From Zoroaster sp. YZ-2022 (Eukaryota > Echinodermata > Asteroidea > Forcipulatida > Zoroasteridae), in NCBI GenBank assembly GCA_029582265.1, contig CM055819.1, positions 5,001,855 through 5,065,854 of the forward strand: a stretch of 64,000 bases of DNA. The letters run 5' to 3'. The position numbers and the translations under genes were made by a program. The notes beneath the pieces are model-generated. The model was not told the origin of the DNA, did no database searches, and was given only the letters and a program-made list of their open reading frames with translations. Positions 32,957-44,020 of this stretch are shown here, piece by piece; positions within the stretch are counted from its first letter, which is position 1; every line of letters starts with the position of its first letter.

Positions 32957-33350
32957 TAGGCCTGTGCGTTTTCGGATATTTTTGGAACCGGATACCCGAA
33001 ATCAGAAAACTTCGGATACCTGAATACCCGTTTTCATTTTTGTTGAAAACATGCCTCCGGTGGTGTACAACTATAAATGGTAACAAATTGAACTTTTATA
33101 ATACAGAGGATACCATATGCTTAAATCGATCTTTTCTTTATTGGAGTGCAATCTCTTGAATTTAAAGATAATTGTCTGTAAAAGTGTAAACATTACATTG
33201 TTCAAGAGTCACAGATTTCTGTTCGCACCGCTCAAATATTCAGTCCGAATTTTAAAAAGTCGTTTACGGGTAATTGGAACTGAAAAATGGAACCGGGTAA
33301 TGACCGTTTCGGTCGGGTATCCGGATACCCGGATACCCGGCACAGCCCTA
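32957..33350. mobile_element. hAT MITE, 394 bp, exact 8-bp TSD
   Basis: GCTATTAT flanks both sides (32949-32956, 33351-33358). The ends are TAGGCCTGTGCG and CACAGCCCTA. It contains the same subterminal GGATACCCGG repeats as 16076-17898 but lacks about 1.4 kb of that interior. Confidence 0.92.
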
Positions 33351-33637
33351 GCTATTATAATGAGCTCTACTTGGCTGGGCCAGGCCCTCCAGAAGTCCAG
33401 GTTATGTTGATTGGCAGGTACTGTATTGTTACATTATTAGGACTCACAAAAGACAGATTACAAGGCCTGGCCAGGCTTCTCAAAGGCTTGGCTGTACCAC
33501 AAGTTTGGCCCTCCTCTCTTAGTTGAGGATAAGCACAGTTTGGGAATAGAGGGTAAGAGAGAGGACAGGCTGAGGGTACAGATGACCCAAGCATAACAGG
33601 TGGACTGTGGGACTGGGAGCATGGATATAGAAGTACG

Positions 33638-33785
33638 CCTGAAATTTCATTCCTGTAGATGCAAGGCCACTTTTCCTGAGTGAAGGGCACTTCCATTAGA
33701 ATATCAGAATGTCTATGGAAACATTTGTATGGGACGTCTTGCAAGGCCAAGACCACGGCAACGGAGGCAATGAGCTCTGTGAAAT
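33638..33785. repeat. Dispersed repeat, second copy
   Basis: Similar to 1548-1683 and 53926-54078 (TTTCCTGAGTGAAGGGCACT, AACATTTGTATGGGACGTC). Confidence 0.6.
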
Positions 33786-33896
33786 TCTAAGAAGATCTGT
33801 CGGCCGCGAGTAGGGGGTACTCGATATGGCCAAGGTGAAAGCCGATGTCTGGGCGAATATCATTTATCTCCCTCTATATAATAAACTGATCATTAC

Positions 33897-34093
33897 CAAG
33901 TCCGATTCTCCTTCGGCGAGACCGCACTTAGCTTGTTAACGCTGATGTCTTCGGCATCGATGGCTATTTCGTCCTGTGACCTGACCTTCCTGCTGCCAAT
34001 TTGTACAGATGCGTAGATGAGGGATGTCTGGGTGGCGTCCATGGACTGGTCTTTGCTGACCCAACATCCATATAGCTTGACCGTTCTTTTCAG
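33897..34093 (-). CDS. Arrestin-fold gene, exon 6 of those found
   Basis: Acceptor TTTGTTCCCAAG, then 65 codons: LKRTVKLYGCWVSKDQSMDA, TQTSLIYASVQIGS, RKVRSQDEIAIDAEDISVN, KLSAVSPKENRT. It ends TG before donor GTAATG. This is the middle of a C-terminal arrestin sandwich: the strand equivalent to 'v.LvRtv.l' leads into the sheet before the LPP motif supplied by the next exon. The TG plus G of exon 31795-31867 gives tryptophan, keeping the frame. An in-frame TAA lies just inside the intron, consistent with a real exon border. Confidence 0.85.
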
Positions 34094-34639
34094 CTTGGGA
34101 ACAAACAGTAAAAAACTATAATGATTGGTATCCGGTCGTGCTGCACGCAGTGAACATGACATAGCTACTTAGCTGTGAATAGCGCTTATTTTGAATGACG
34201 AGTGAGGGCGTGTTTCTGAAGTGCTGTCTGCCACGTGCGTCTTTATTAAAAGAACAAGCATGTTACTGTGACAATTTTATTAAAGGAGATGTACAACTTT
34301 TCACAGGTTATTTTTCTGATGAATTGGCCGTCAAATTTGCCCAAATTTGAGGTAAAAATCAGACGTTGTTGCTTTATTCAGATCTGTATTATGAAAGAAA
34401 CTTTCCTCCACTATTCAATATTCTTGTTTGTTCTGATCTTGCTCTTACCCAACATTTGACAGATTTTGTAAGTTCCGATGATTTGTTGAACACATTGACA
34501 CTTAGTTTCATCGTTTCTCCAGTTCTGTACACAGTTTTATCTAATCTGTAAAAATAACAAGAATTCTGTTTTTAATATTTGGTAGCATACCAAAGTTCTC
34601 TTTATTATCAGCCTCACTAGGGCATTTAACTCTCCTTCC

Positions 34640-34990
34640 TTCAAAAGAAATCAAAATCTGGGCTCAAAATGAGAATCAGCATGGAATCTGTAACCATTTT
34701 GAGTCCGAACCATCTATTCAAAAATAAAATGGGAATTCGCACGGAATCAGCAACCATTTTGAGTCTGAACTATCTATTCGAAAACAAAATGGGAATGAGC
34801 ATGGAATCAGCAACCATTTTGAGTCGAACTGTCTATCCAAAAACAAAATAGGAATTCACATGGAATCAGCAATCATCCTGAGTCCGAAAACATGGGAATT
34901 AGCACCGAATCAGCAACCATTTTGAGTCCAAACTATCAATCCGAATAACAACATGGGAATTCACATGGAATCAGCAACCATTTTGAGTTC
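34640..34990. repeat. About 60-65-bp tandem repeat, five units
   Basis: Units share AGCATGGAATC, AGCAACCATTTTGAGTC and ACTATCTATTC, with considerable divergence between units. It lies in the intron between arrestin-gene exons 5 and 6. Confidence 0.85.
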
Positions 34991-35189
34991 AAGTTACATA
35001 CATGTATACAACTCTGCTTTCTTTATACAGATCAAGTTTGGCCAATACAAAAATGATGGTCATCATTTTGTCATGAGAGGATCTGGCTGTGACTAACTAT
35101 GCACAATTGTTTTGTTTTTTCGTGAAATTGTTATGACAGCAAGAAAAGTACCACCACGACTCATAGTCTAGTAATCATATTGCAAGCAC

Positions 35190-35304
35190 TTGAACAGTTT
35201 TATCAGAAGTTTTTCTGAATTGTACTGACAAAGATAAAGAAATTATGTAGCAGTGGCTACAAGGTGACTTCAATGTCCCACCCCGCTGGACAAGTGAAGT
35301 TCCA
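35190..35304 (-). CDS. Arrestin-fold gene, exon 5 (borders tentative)
   Basis: After acceptor TTATGGCAAG, base T completes GAT from the previous exon. Thirty-eight codons follow: GTSLVQRGGTL, KSPCSHCYIISLSLSVQF, RKTSDKTVQ. This gives ISLTAD-GTSLVQRGGTL, the usual opening of an arrestin C-domain ('l.a.ld...y.pGe.i'), and LSVQF..KTSDKTVQ, matching the 'v.v.n.s.k.v' strand before LKRTVKL. The phases (enter 2, exit 0) fit both neighbours. Weak points are the poor donor CAA-GTGCTT and the extra KSPCSHCY segment. Confidence 0.6.
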
Positions 35305-35440
35305 CTTGCCATAAATGAAACAAAATGGGTTTTTTTGTATGACCATTTCGTTCACATACCTCAAAAACAAATTAGACGAGTTCCACTTTTCCCCGTGTAC
35401 CAACATTTTAAACCAGTTTTCCCGTTCTTTCAGGTACACC

Positions 35441-35570
35441 ATGTATTCATCTCTTCTTGGAAGAAGTGATGCCTTCGAACAACGACTAGACCAGACTAGT
35501 CGAAATGTTGAGAACAAACCAACCGGCTCTTCTCAGAGCCATCACTTCTTCCAAGAAGAGATTAATACAT
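35441..35570. ncRNA. Candidate structured RNA: long stem enclosing two hairpins
   Basis: A 31-bp stem with one mismatch (35441-35471 with 35540-35570; core ATCTCTTCTTGGAAGAAGTG) encloses CGACTAG-ACCAGA-CTAGTCG (35483-35502) and GGCTCT-TCTC-AGAGCC (35525-35540). The second hairpin fits the animal histone 3'-end consensus GGYYCTTYTCAGRRCC and is followed by CCAAGAAGAGA, which resembles the sea urchin purine-rich downstream element. That downstream sequence also belongs to the outer stem. No histone coding sequence precedes it. It lies antisense in an arrestin-gene intron and may be a retroelement end. Confidence 0.4.
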
Positions 35571-35690
35571 AGTTTACCCGAAAGAACTTAACAATATCTA
35601 TCTCCACCATGCAAAGCCTCAAATCCTGCATCACTGACAAATAGTTTAAAAAATTTTGGCCCAGACTTGGAATCCCCCTCTGACACTTAC

Positions 35691-35988
35691 TCCGCCGTAA
35701 GCGATATTCTTCCTCTTTCGTAACAGAAGCACGTCTTAATCATTGTCTCTTGACTGTAAGCTACTTGCACCATGTCCTCCATCTTTCTACCCAGACAGAT
35801 GAAGGTCTGGGAGACACTCAGCTCGGACGAGGTACTGGCTATAACTCTGTAGATGACGCTACCCTGCCAGTTGCCATTCGGTGAGGAGACAAAGGTTGTA
35901 CCTTGGGAATTAAGAACATGGAGATTGTAAAGAAAAGCGCTGTTGCCTTTGGAAACAGTCAGTTGACTGATTGATGATTTGATGATTT
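35691..35988 (-). CDS. Arrestin-fold gene, exon 4: end of N-domain, start of C-domain
   Basis: The largest exon (298 bp). Acceptor CTTTTTTGGATAG; AA completes GAA with the G left by exon 43869-43985. It then reads IIKSSISQLTVSKGNSAFLY, NLHVLNSQGTTFVSSPNGNW, QGSVIYRVIASTSSELSVS, QTFICLGRKMEDM and ends MIKTCFCYERGRISLTA. The donor is GCGGA-GTAAGTG. This is the second half of an N-terminal arrestin sandwich ('f.f.lp...lPsSf....g.i.Y.l.a') followed by the linker and first strand of the C-domain (TCFCYERGRISLTA, compare the cysteine-rich 'k.c.c...g.isl.a' of alpha-arrestins). Alpha-arrestins act as adaptors in membrane-protein trafficking; a specific role is not inferable. The 98 uninterrupted codons and good splice sites make it secure. 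Confidence 0.9.
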
Positions 35989-36050
35989 CTATCCAAAAAA
36001 GATAGCAACGGCCCGAAAAATTCGCTACCAAACGACCTGACCAGAATTAA

Positions 36051-36562
36051 CCCGCCTGCTGTCGCTGCATATTAGTGGCAAGTAGCTATATTTGGGTCAA
36101 CAGTCAAAAGCAGTCAACTGCCTGTTTTTGAACTGTTGACCCAAATGTGCACACGGGCATTTTTGACTGGGTTCTACTGCCATTTTGACCACCCTGAACA
36201 ATACCAGACAATGCTTTTACCAGTCAAAAACGGTCGACTCATTTTGACCTGAAAATGTACACGTGAGGTTTGACAGTGTTTGACTTTTAAGTGCACTTGG
36301 CAAGTATACATAACAGCAAAAGAAACGTCACCCCTAAAAATATTTATTATTTTCATTTTAATATAATTTGTTTATGAGTATTGAGTGTAACACGAACACA
36401 ATGTGGCAAATTTGGTTGACCTGGCAGTCAACCATCCCACAACATTGTATATTTATTATGTTTAATAATATAATTACTTAACACAATTTAGGGGGTGACG
36501 TTTCTTTTGCTGTTATGTATATATCATTTTGACTGATTTTGACCCTTGCAGTCATAGGAGGG
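36051..36562. mobile_element. TTAA MITE, GTCAAAA-word family, carrying a nested MITE
   Basis: TTAA at 36047-36050 and 36563-36566, with ends CCCGCCTGCTGTCGC and CATAGGAGGG. It is interrupted near its CAAGTATATCA site by the element at 36307-36519. Confidence 0.88.
36307..36519. mobile_element. TA-flanked inverted-repeat MITE, nested
   Basis: The ends are TACATAACAGCAAAAGAAAC and its complement, with inverted repeats of about 28 bp. Removing the element plus one TA restores CAAGTATATCA, the sequence of uninterrupted copies (for example about 28280). A TA target is compatible with the Tc1/mariner superfamily, but the termini are not a recognised family. Confidence 0.82.
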
Positions 36563-36982
36563 TTAATTGATAATTGACAGGGCTAAAAAAGAGAAAATTT
36601 TAAAAACAAGTTGAAACAAACTGTGTTCACTTACTAGGAAGACCGGGCTTGAGTCGATAATGGAAAGGAAACTTATAGCTGCCGACAGGAAGTGGTTCTG
36701 AGGACGAACAGGATATAACAGTGCATAATAATAAATAGAAACAATCTGATAGGTTCGAAACGTAAGGCCAATAACCATTATTTTGCATTTTATATACTTC
36801 AGGTCCTTTAGGTTGGTAAGCAGTTTGTAACAGCTAATTCTCTATTTGTGACCTGCTCTACGAAGAAGGGTATTAAGTCGCGCTATGCTATTACACGTAA
36901 AGGCTGTTCTATGTGGAGAGGGTGAAAAAATCTTCACAAAGTGATTTTTTTTTGGGGGGGGGGGGTTGTTGGCTTATATTAT

Positions 36983-37624
36983 CCCTAACCATGCTGGGGT
37001 AACTTTCTTATCACCCTGCTGAATGCAACAACATACAACAGTGGTCAATGATCGAGGCCTACTAGGTGCAACAATATCCATATGTGGATCTTGTTGCACC
37101 TAGCAGTGGAGAGTTTAGTAAATTGAACTGTGTTTTTTTCAAGCACAATGCTGTCTGCAACAACATTACAACAAGGGGATCTTGTTGCACCTAGCAGTGA
37201 AGGGTTCAGTAAATTGGACTGTGTTTTTTTCAAGCACAGTGCTGTCTGCAACAGCATTACAACAAGGGGATCTTGTTGCACCTAGCAGTGAAGGGTTCAG
37301 TAAATTGGACTGTTTTTTTCAAGCACAGTGCTGTCTGCAACAACATACAACAAGGGGATCTTGTTGCACCTAGCAGTGAAGGGTTCAGTAAATTGGACTG
37401 TGTTTTTTTTCAAGCACAGTGCTGTCTGCAACAACATACAACAAGGGGATCTTGTTGCATTGAGCAGGGTAATGCTGAAGATACAACGCAGACTATTTGC
37501 TATACAAACACTGTCAGTGCTGAATGCAACAAGATACAACAGATTGAGTCATCAGTACTGGCTGCTGAATGCAACAACGTCCATCGGAACTGTTGCATCC
37601 TGTTGCATTTAGCATGCTTTAGGG
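36983..37624. mobile_element. TTAA-type MITE, TGCAACA-word family with about 92-bp array
   Basis: Begins CCCTAACCATGC and ends GCATGCTTTAGGG followed by TTAA (37625-37628); the left site is TTAT. The interior is rich in TGCAACA/TGTTGCA. It holds about four tandem units of roughly 92 bp (GATCTTGTTGCACCTAGCAG, AAATTGGACTGTG, CAAGCACAGTGCTGTCTGC). Confidence 0.8.
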
Positions 37625-37918
37625 TTAAATCAATATTTTCATAATTTATTTTCAGAAACATTAACATTGATGAATAAAGATGAAAAACGAACGTTTTTGT
37701 GTGCATTGCTTTAATCTTTTGTTTCACTCTTTGTCTGTTTTAGGACAGAAAAACTACCAATGCTATGCTTTCGTAGTGATACAATTTGAACACCCCCTAT
37801 CAATAACATAACTATTGCTATGGGCATTCAAGAGAGTTCATTCTTAGCTCATTTCATTTTCCACTTGCTATGTTTAAAGGGCTGTATCTCTGAAAGCACT
37901 TTCTTTAACCCTCCTACT

Positions 37919-38275
37919 GTTTGACCATTTGAAACCATTCAAAATTTCCACTTACCAAAATGCCCATTGGTTTTGTACACACATGGTGATACCATTTGAA
38001 CAGTGTTGGTAGCAAGCTGTACTACCATTCAAATCCATTCAAATGCATAGAGGGTCCATTGATTCACCACTTAGAAGTATCCAAACAAGGTTTTGTATTA
38101 GCTGTACTACCATTTGGAAAGATCCAAACAAGGTTTTGTATTAGCTGACCTACCATTCAAAACCATTTGGGGGAATCAATACTGTACACAGTTATTTCAC
38201 CATTCAAAACCACAAAAGCGAATGGTTTCAAATGGTGGATCAACTTGTATGAAAAAGGTACCAGAAGTAGGAGGG
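37919..38275. mobile_element. TTAA MITE, CATTTGAA-word family
   Basis: TTAA at 37915-37918 and 38276-38279, with ends CCCTCCTACTG and AGTAGGAGGG. It is nearly identical to the copies at 11480 and 12300, so this family was probably active recently. Confidence 0.9.
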
Positions 38276-38722
38276 TTAAATTATAAAACATGAATATGCA
38301 AATATTAATATATCTCCAGAATGCAAAATGCCACAGGGGTCAAACTTATAATGTGACCAATCCAACAATGTATATAACTCATTTAAAAAAAAATTGCGAC
38401 ATAATACCCATTTTTGTGGAGCCGGTCACATTTATTTTAATGATAAATAGTATGAGCTTATTATCTTATTGTATCACATGAATTGCCAATAGACTGATCC
38501 TGTCTGCCAATCAAACAGCAAAGATTGACCAATCCTGTTCATAGGTGTCACGTAATTCCATCATAAACCACGCCCACTTCGCACATGCTGGCTCCAGTGA
38601 TCATCAGAAGCCCATTACAAATACATTGACCACCATTTTCTTTTAAGGATTTACGCAAGAAATTAAAAAGCTCAGGACTTGTTTTTTAACATATGTGTTG
38701 TAAAGACTCAAAATCTTATTAA

Positions 38723-40214
38723 CCCTAACTCCCTCGGTCCATTTGCTTACACATAACCTGAATCCTTCCTAACTCCCTCGGCCCACTTGCTTACACATAA
38801 CCTGAATCCTTCCTAACTCCCTAGGCCCATTTGCTTACACATAACCTGAATCCTTCCTAACTCCCTAGGCCCACTTGCTTACACATAACCTGAATCCTTC
38901 CTAACTCCCTAGGCCCATTTGCTTACACATAACCTGAATCCTTCCTAACTCCCTAGGCCCATTTGCTTACACATAACCTGAATCCTTCCTAACTCCCTCG
39001 GTCCATTTGCTTACACATAACCTGAATCCTTCCTAACTCCCTCGGCCCACTTGCTTACACATAACCTGAATCCTTCCTAACTCCCTAGGCCCATTTGCTT
39101 ACACATAACCTGAATCCTTCCTAACTCCCTCGGTCCATTTGCTTACACATAACCTGAATCCTTCCTAACTCCCTCGGCCCACTTGCTTACACATAACCTG
39201 AATCCTTCCTAACTCCCTAGGCCCACTTGCTTACACATAACCTGAATCCTTCCTAACTCCCTAGGTCCACTTGCTTACACATAACCTGAATCCTTCCTAA
39301 CTCCCTAGGCCCACTTGCTTACACATAACCTGAATCCTTCCTAACTCCCTAGGTCCACTTGCTTACACATAACCTGAATCCTTCCTAACTGCCTAGGCCC
39401 ATTTGCTTACACATAACCTGAATCCTCCCTAACTCCCTAGGCCCATTTGCTTACACATAACCTGAATCCTTCCTAACTCCCTAGGCCCATTTGCTTACAC
39501 ATAACCTGAATCATTCCTACCTCCCTAGGCCCATTTCCTTACACATAACCTGAATCCTTCCTAACTCCCTAGGCTCATTTGCTTACACATAACCTGAATC
39601 CTTCCTAACTCCCTAGGCCCATTTGCTTACACATAACCTGAATCCTTCCTAACTCCCTAGGCCCATTTGCTTACACATAACCTGAATCCTTCCTAACTCC
39701 CTAGGCCCATTTCCTTACACATAACCTGAATCCTTCCTAACTCCCTAGGCCCATTTGCTTACACATAACCTGAATCCTTCCTAACTCCCTAGGCCCATTT
39801 GCTTACACATAACCTGAATCCTTCCTAACTCCCTAGGTCCATTTGCTTACACATAACCTGAATCCTCCCTAACTCCCTAGGTCCACTTGCTTACACATAA
39901 CCTGAAGCCTCCAAAATCCTTCAGTAGTAAAGCAAGCACATGACATGTATGCACACATGTGTTTCTAATCTGTGATACATGTACATGGCCAGGGACCCTC
40001 CCTGCATGCATGGAGCAATAAACAGTGTCCACTGACCCAAGCACTGACCTTGCAATCACTACAACAAACATGGATGTACATGTACCATGGAAAGGCAAGT
40101 ATGCCTAATAACCTCAATCCTCCAAAATCCTTCACTTTAGCAAGAGCATGTAGCATGTAACCTCAATCCTTCACTTTAGCAAAGAGGATTTTGGAGGATT
40201 TGGGAAGGTTAGGG
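38723..40214 (-). mobile_element. TTAA MITE, CCAAAATCC-word family, with about 27 44-bp units
   Basis: TTAA at 38719-38722 and 40215-40218. Reading from the left, about 27 tandem units of 44 bp (CCTAGGCCCATTTGCTTACA, CATAACCTGAATCCTTCC) fill 38723-39905. The ordinary MITE body follows in antisense orientation, ending GGGAAGGTTAGGG. Unit variants (CTCGGTCC, CTAGGCCC, CTAGGTCC) recur in blocks, suggesting multi-unit duplications. Confidence 0.95.
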
Positions 40215-40431
40215 TTAACATTTTCTGCCTCAAGAATTGCTTTTGAACGTTAAAATCAAGGAATTTAGGTGCACCTATTACGTATTGACTTACGACCAGA
40301 ACAGGCTTATAAAATGACTGTTGCTATTTCAGTCAAGTGCCTTGCAGTGTCCAATACTTTTTAAATATGAATATGCTCAAACACAACAAAATTCTCACCC
40401 TTTCTGACAATAGGAGCTAAAAAAAGTATTT

Positions 40432-40712
40432 TGTTTCTGGTCTCCGTGCGCGTCGCCTCAGACCCGCACGTCAACATTTTTCGATTGGAATTCTGCTGTG
40501 CAGTGTTTTAAACGACTTTTTCACATAGGGGTATGAACGTTTGCCCGATTTGTGAGGCCTCTCTTAGCCACCATTCTTTGTATACAATGTATCACGTATT
40601 TCCCTGTTGGCAAAAAGAAAAAAGATCGCCGATGAAAAAAAAAAAATGCGTCACCACACTGATTTTGAAGCCAACCGATGACCAGAAACTGGAGACTTGC
40701 TTTTTTTGGCCT
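40432..40712. repeat. MITE of the GGTTTCTGGTC family
   Basis: Opens TTTCTGGTCTCCGTGCGCGT and closes GACCAGAAACTGGAGAC. It shares CATAGGGGTATGAACGTTTG with 14750. Confidence 0.7.
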
Positions 40713-41234
40713 AAAACTGTTAAATGTACAAATTCGTTTATACATTTATTTCATACTTCTGCAAGACTAGTGCATGTAGTTGATGAAAATGTGCGCTTCA
40801 AAGAACCACGCATTATTCTTGAAATTATTACAAGTTTCTCTGAAGAGAATGTCTAGTGTAACCTTTCTGTGCACACAAAAATCAATAACAACAAATTTCC
40901 CTCCACCCAAAAGGATACTATTTCTTCTGATTATGACTCACCTGATATTGTGAAATTGTTATATTTTTACACTGGTCATGATCGTAACTGTCACGTCCTG
41001 TACAGATACAAATATCTGTGTTGGAATATCCTCATTTTGCCTAAAATAGGAAAAATCTATTTTGTTTCACCAAATATTTCCTCTGAAATTGAAACCTCCA
41101 CTTGATTTCCTCAATTCCTGTCCCTCACAATTAATCACTGCAGGAAATTATAAAAAATTTTGAAAATTCCATATGTGGTTATCACATAAAGCACAGAAAG
41201 TAATTATCCATCCCTTTTAATATAAATTGCTTTA

Positions 41235-43830
41235 TTTATTTGTTGTTGTTGTTTGTTTGTTTGCTTTATTTCTTGATTGCACTGCATGCTTGGCTGTTTG
41301 ATTGCTTGCTTGTTCATTTGTTTGTTTGCTTTCTTATTTGCTTGGTTGTTTGTTTGTTTGCTGGGGTGTTTGGTTGTTTGTTTGCTTGTATGTTTGCATA
41401 CTTTCTTGTTGGTTTGTTTGTTTGTTTGCTTTCTTATTTGCTTGCTTGCTTGTTTGTTTGTTTACTGGTTTGCTTGCATGTTTTCTTAATTGCTCGTTGG
41501 TTTGTTTGTTTGCTTTCTTATTTGCTTGCTTGTTTGTTGGGTTGTTTGTTTGCTTGTTTTCTTAATTGCTTGTCGGTTTGTTTGTTTGCTTTCTTATGCT
41601 TGCTTGCTTGCTTGCTTGTTTGTTTGTTTGTTTGTTGGCTTGTTGGTTTGTTTGTTTGCTTTCTAATTTGCTTGCTTGTTTGTTTGTTGGTTAGTTTTCT
41701 TGTATGTTTACTTACTTGCTTGTTGGTTTGTGTTTGCTTTATTTGCTTGCTTGCTTGTTTGTTTGCTTGCATGTTTACTTACTTGCTTGTTGGTTTGTTT
41801 GTTTGCTTTCTTATTTGCTTGCTTGTTTGTTTGTTGGCTTGTTGGTTTGTTTGTTTGCTTTCTTATTTGCTTGCTTGCTTGTTGGTTTGCTTGCATGTTT
41901 ACTTACTTGCTTGTTGGTTTGTTTGTTTGCTTTATATGCTTGCTTGCTTGTTTGTTTGTTGGTTTGCTTGTATGTTTACTTACTTGCTTGTTGGTTTGTT
42001 TGTTTGCTTGTTTGTTGGTCTGCTTGCATGTTTACTTACTTGCTTGTTGGTTTGTTTGCTTTCTGATTTGCTTGCTTGTTTGTTTGTTTGTTGGTTGGTT
42101 TGTTGGTTTGCTTGTATGTTTAGTTACTTGCTTGTTGGTTTGTTTGTTTGCTTTCTTATTTGCTTGTTTGTTGGTTTGCTTGTATGTTTAGTTACTTGCT
42201 TGTTGGTTGTTTGTCTGCTTTCTTATTTGCTTGCTTGTTTGTTTGTTTGTTGGTTTGCTTGTATGTTTAGTTACTTGCTTGTTGGTTTGTTTGTTTGCTT
42301 TCTTATTTGCTTGCTTGCTTGTTTGTTTGTTTGTTGGTTTGCTTGTATGTTTAGTTACTTGCTTGTTGGTTTGTTTGTTTGCTTTCTTATTTGCTTGCTT
42401 GCTTGTTTGTTTGTTTGTTGGTTTGCTTGTGTTTAGTTACTTGCTTGTTGGTTTGTTTGCTTTCTTATTTGCTTGCTTGCTTGTTTGTTTGTTTGTTGGT
42501 TTGCTTGTATGTTTAGTTACTTGCTTGTTGGTTTGTTTGCTTACTTTCTTATTTGATTGCTTGCTTGTTTGTTTCTTTGGTTGTTTGTTGGTTTGCTTTT
42601 TATTTCCTTGCTTGCATGTTTCCTTGCTTGCTTCGTTGTTGGTTGGTTTGTTTGCTTGTTGGTTTGTTTGTTTGCTTTCTTATTTGCTTGCTTACTTGCT
42701 TGTTGGTTTGTTTGTTTGCTTTCTTATTTGCTTGCTTGCTTGTTTATTGGCTTGTTGGTTTGTTTGTTTGCTTTCTTATTTGCTTGCTTGCTTTTTGGTT
42801 TGCTTGTTGGTTTGCTTGCATGTTTACTTACTTGCTTGTTGGTTTGTTTGTTTGCTTTATTTGCTTGCTTGCTTGTTTGTTTGTTGGTTTGCTTGTATGT
42901 TTACTTACTTACTTGCTTGTTGGTTTGTTTGTTTGCTTGTTTGTTGGTCTGCTTGCATGTTTACTTACTTACTTGTTGGTTTGTTTGCTTTCTGATTTGC
43001 TTGCTTGTTTGTTTGTTGGTTGGTTGGTTTGTTGGTTTGCTTGTATGTTTAGTTACTTGCTTGTTGGTTTGTTTGTTTGCTTTCTTATTTGCTTGTTTGT
43101 TGGTTTGCTTGTATGTTTAGTTACTTGCTTGTTGGTTTGTTTGTTTGCTTTCTTATTTGCTTGCTTGTTTGTTTGTTTGTTGGTTTGCTTGTATGTTTAG
43201 TTACTTGCTTGTTGGTTTGTTTGTTTGCTTTCTTATTTGCTTGCTTGCTTGTTTGTTTGTTTGTTGGTTTGCTTGTATGTTTAGTTACTTGCTTGTTGGT
43301 TTGTTTGTTTGCTTTCTTGCCTGCCTTGTTTGTTTGTTTGTTTGTTGGTTTGCTTGTGTTTAGTTACTTGCTTGTTGGTTTGTTTGCTTTCTTATTTGCT
43401 TGCTTGCTTGTTTGTTTGTTTGTTGGTTTGCTTGTATGTTTAGTTACTTGCTTGTTGGTTTGTTTGCTTACTTTCTTATTTGATTGCTTGCTTGTTTGTT
43501 TCTTTGGTTGTTTGTTGGTTTGCTTTTTATTTCCTTGCTTGCATGTTTCCTTGCTTGCTTCGTTGTTGGTTGGTTTGTTTGCTTGTTTTGTTACTTGCTT
43601 GTTGGTTTGTTTGGTTGTTTGCTTACTTGCTTCCTCACTCGCTTGTACACTTGCTTGCTCACATGCTTGCTTGTTTTCGAGCTTGTCTGTTCCGTTGTTC
43701 ATTTGTTGGATTGCTAAGATGTTTGTTTGCTTTATGAGTGCATGATTGCTTGCTTGTTCGCTTGCTCATTTAGTTTGCTTGCTTCCTCACTTGCAAGCTT
43801 GCTCACTTGCTGGTGTGTTTACCTGTGAAA
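41235..43830. repeat. TTTG/GCTT tetranucleotide-rich satellite, 2.6 kb
   Basis: Composed of TGCTTGTTTGTTTGTTGG, TTTGCTTTCTTATTTGCTTG and ATGTTTAGTTACTTGCTTG modules. A segment of several hundred bp is repeated at an offset of about 927 bp (compare the unusual TTTATTTCCTTGCTTGCATG at about 42598 and 43525). It lies in the 7.9 kb intron between arrestin-gene exons 3 and 4. The long Leu/Cys/Phe open frames are by-products. Confidence 0.92.
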
Positions 43831-43868
43831 CTTGTAAAAAAACAGAAGCTTTATAATTGTCTGTGTAC

Positions 43869-43985
43869 CTTTAGGAGCCAAAATCTCAACTGGATTTGAC
43901 ATCACTCTGTCCTCGTACGGATTACGTAGACAGTCCTCTGGATGGTCAATGGACCAGTCATCGCCATCAACTGGGGTATACTCAC
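43869..43985 (-). CDS. Arrestin-fold gene, exon 3 of those found
   Basis: Acceptor TGAAATGCAG. The leading GT joins the T left by exon 44898-44971 to make TGT (C). Then EYTPVDGDDWSIDHPEDCLR and NPYEDRVMSNPVEILAPK are read, and a final G precedes donor GTACACAG. This is the central loop of the N-terminal arrestin domain, after the 'i.i.G.e...w' strand and before the strand made by exon 4. An acidic insertion (DGDDW...HPED) sits where related proteins vary in length. Both phases fit and the frame has no stop. Confidence 0.88.
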
Positions 43986-44020
43986 CTGCATTTCAAGAAG
44001 AAATTCCCTTACAAATTACT

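Noticed and set aside
35257..35517. 86-codon minus-strand frame MFSTFRLVW...
   Set aside because: It crosses the structured inverted repeat at 35441-35570 and uses a different frame from the phase-compatible exon 35190-35304.
38719..40218. TTAACCCTAAC repeats as interstitial telomere
   Set aside because: CCCTAAC occurs once per element end next to TTAA, not as a TTAGGG array.
41240..42436. 398-codon plus-strand open frame rich in Leu, Cys and Phe
   Set aside because: A by-product of TTTG/GCTT tetranucleotide repeats; all three frames are open with rotated versions of the same composition, and it sits in an intron of a supported gene.
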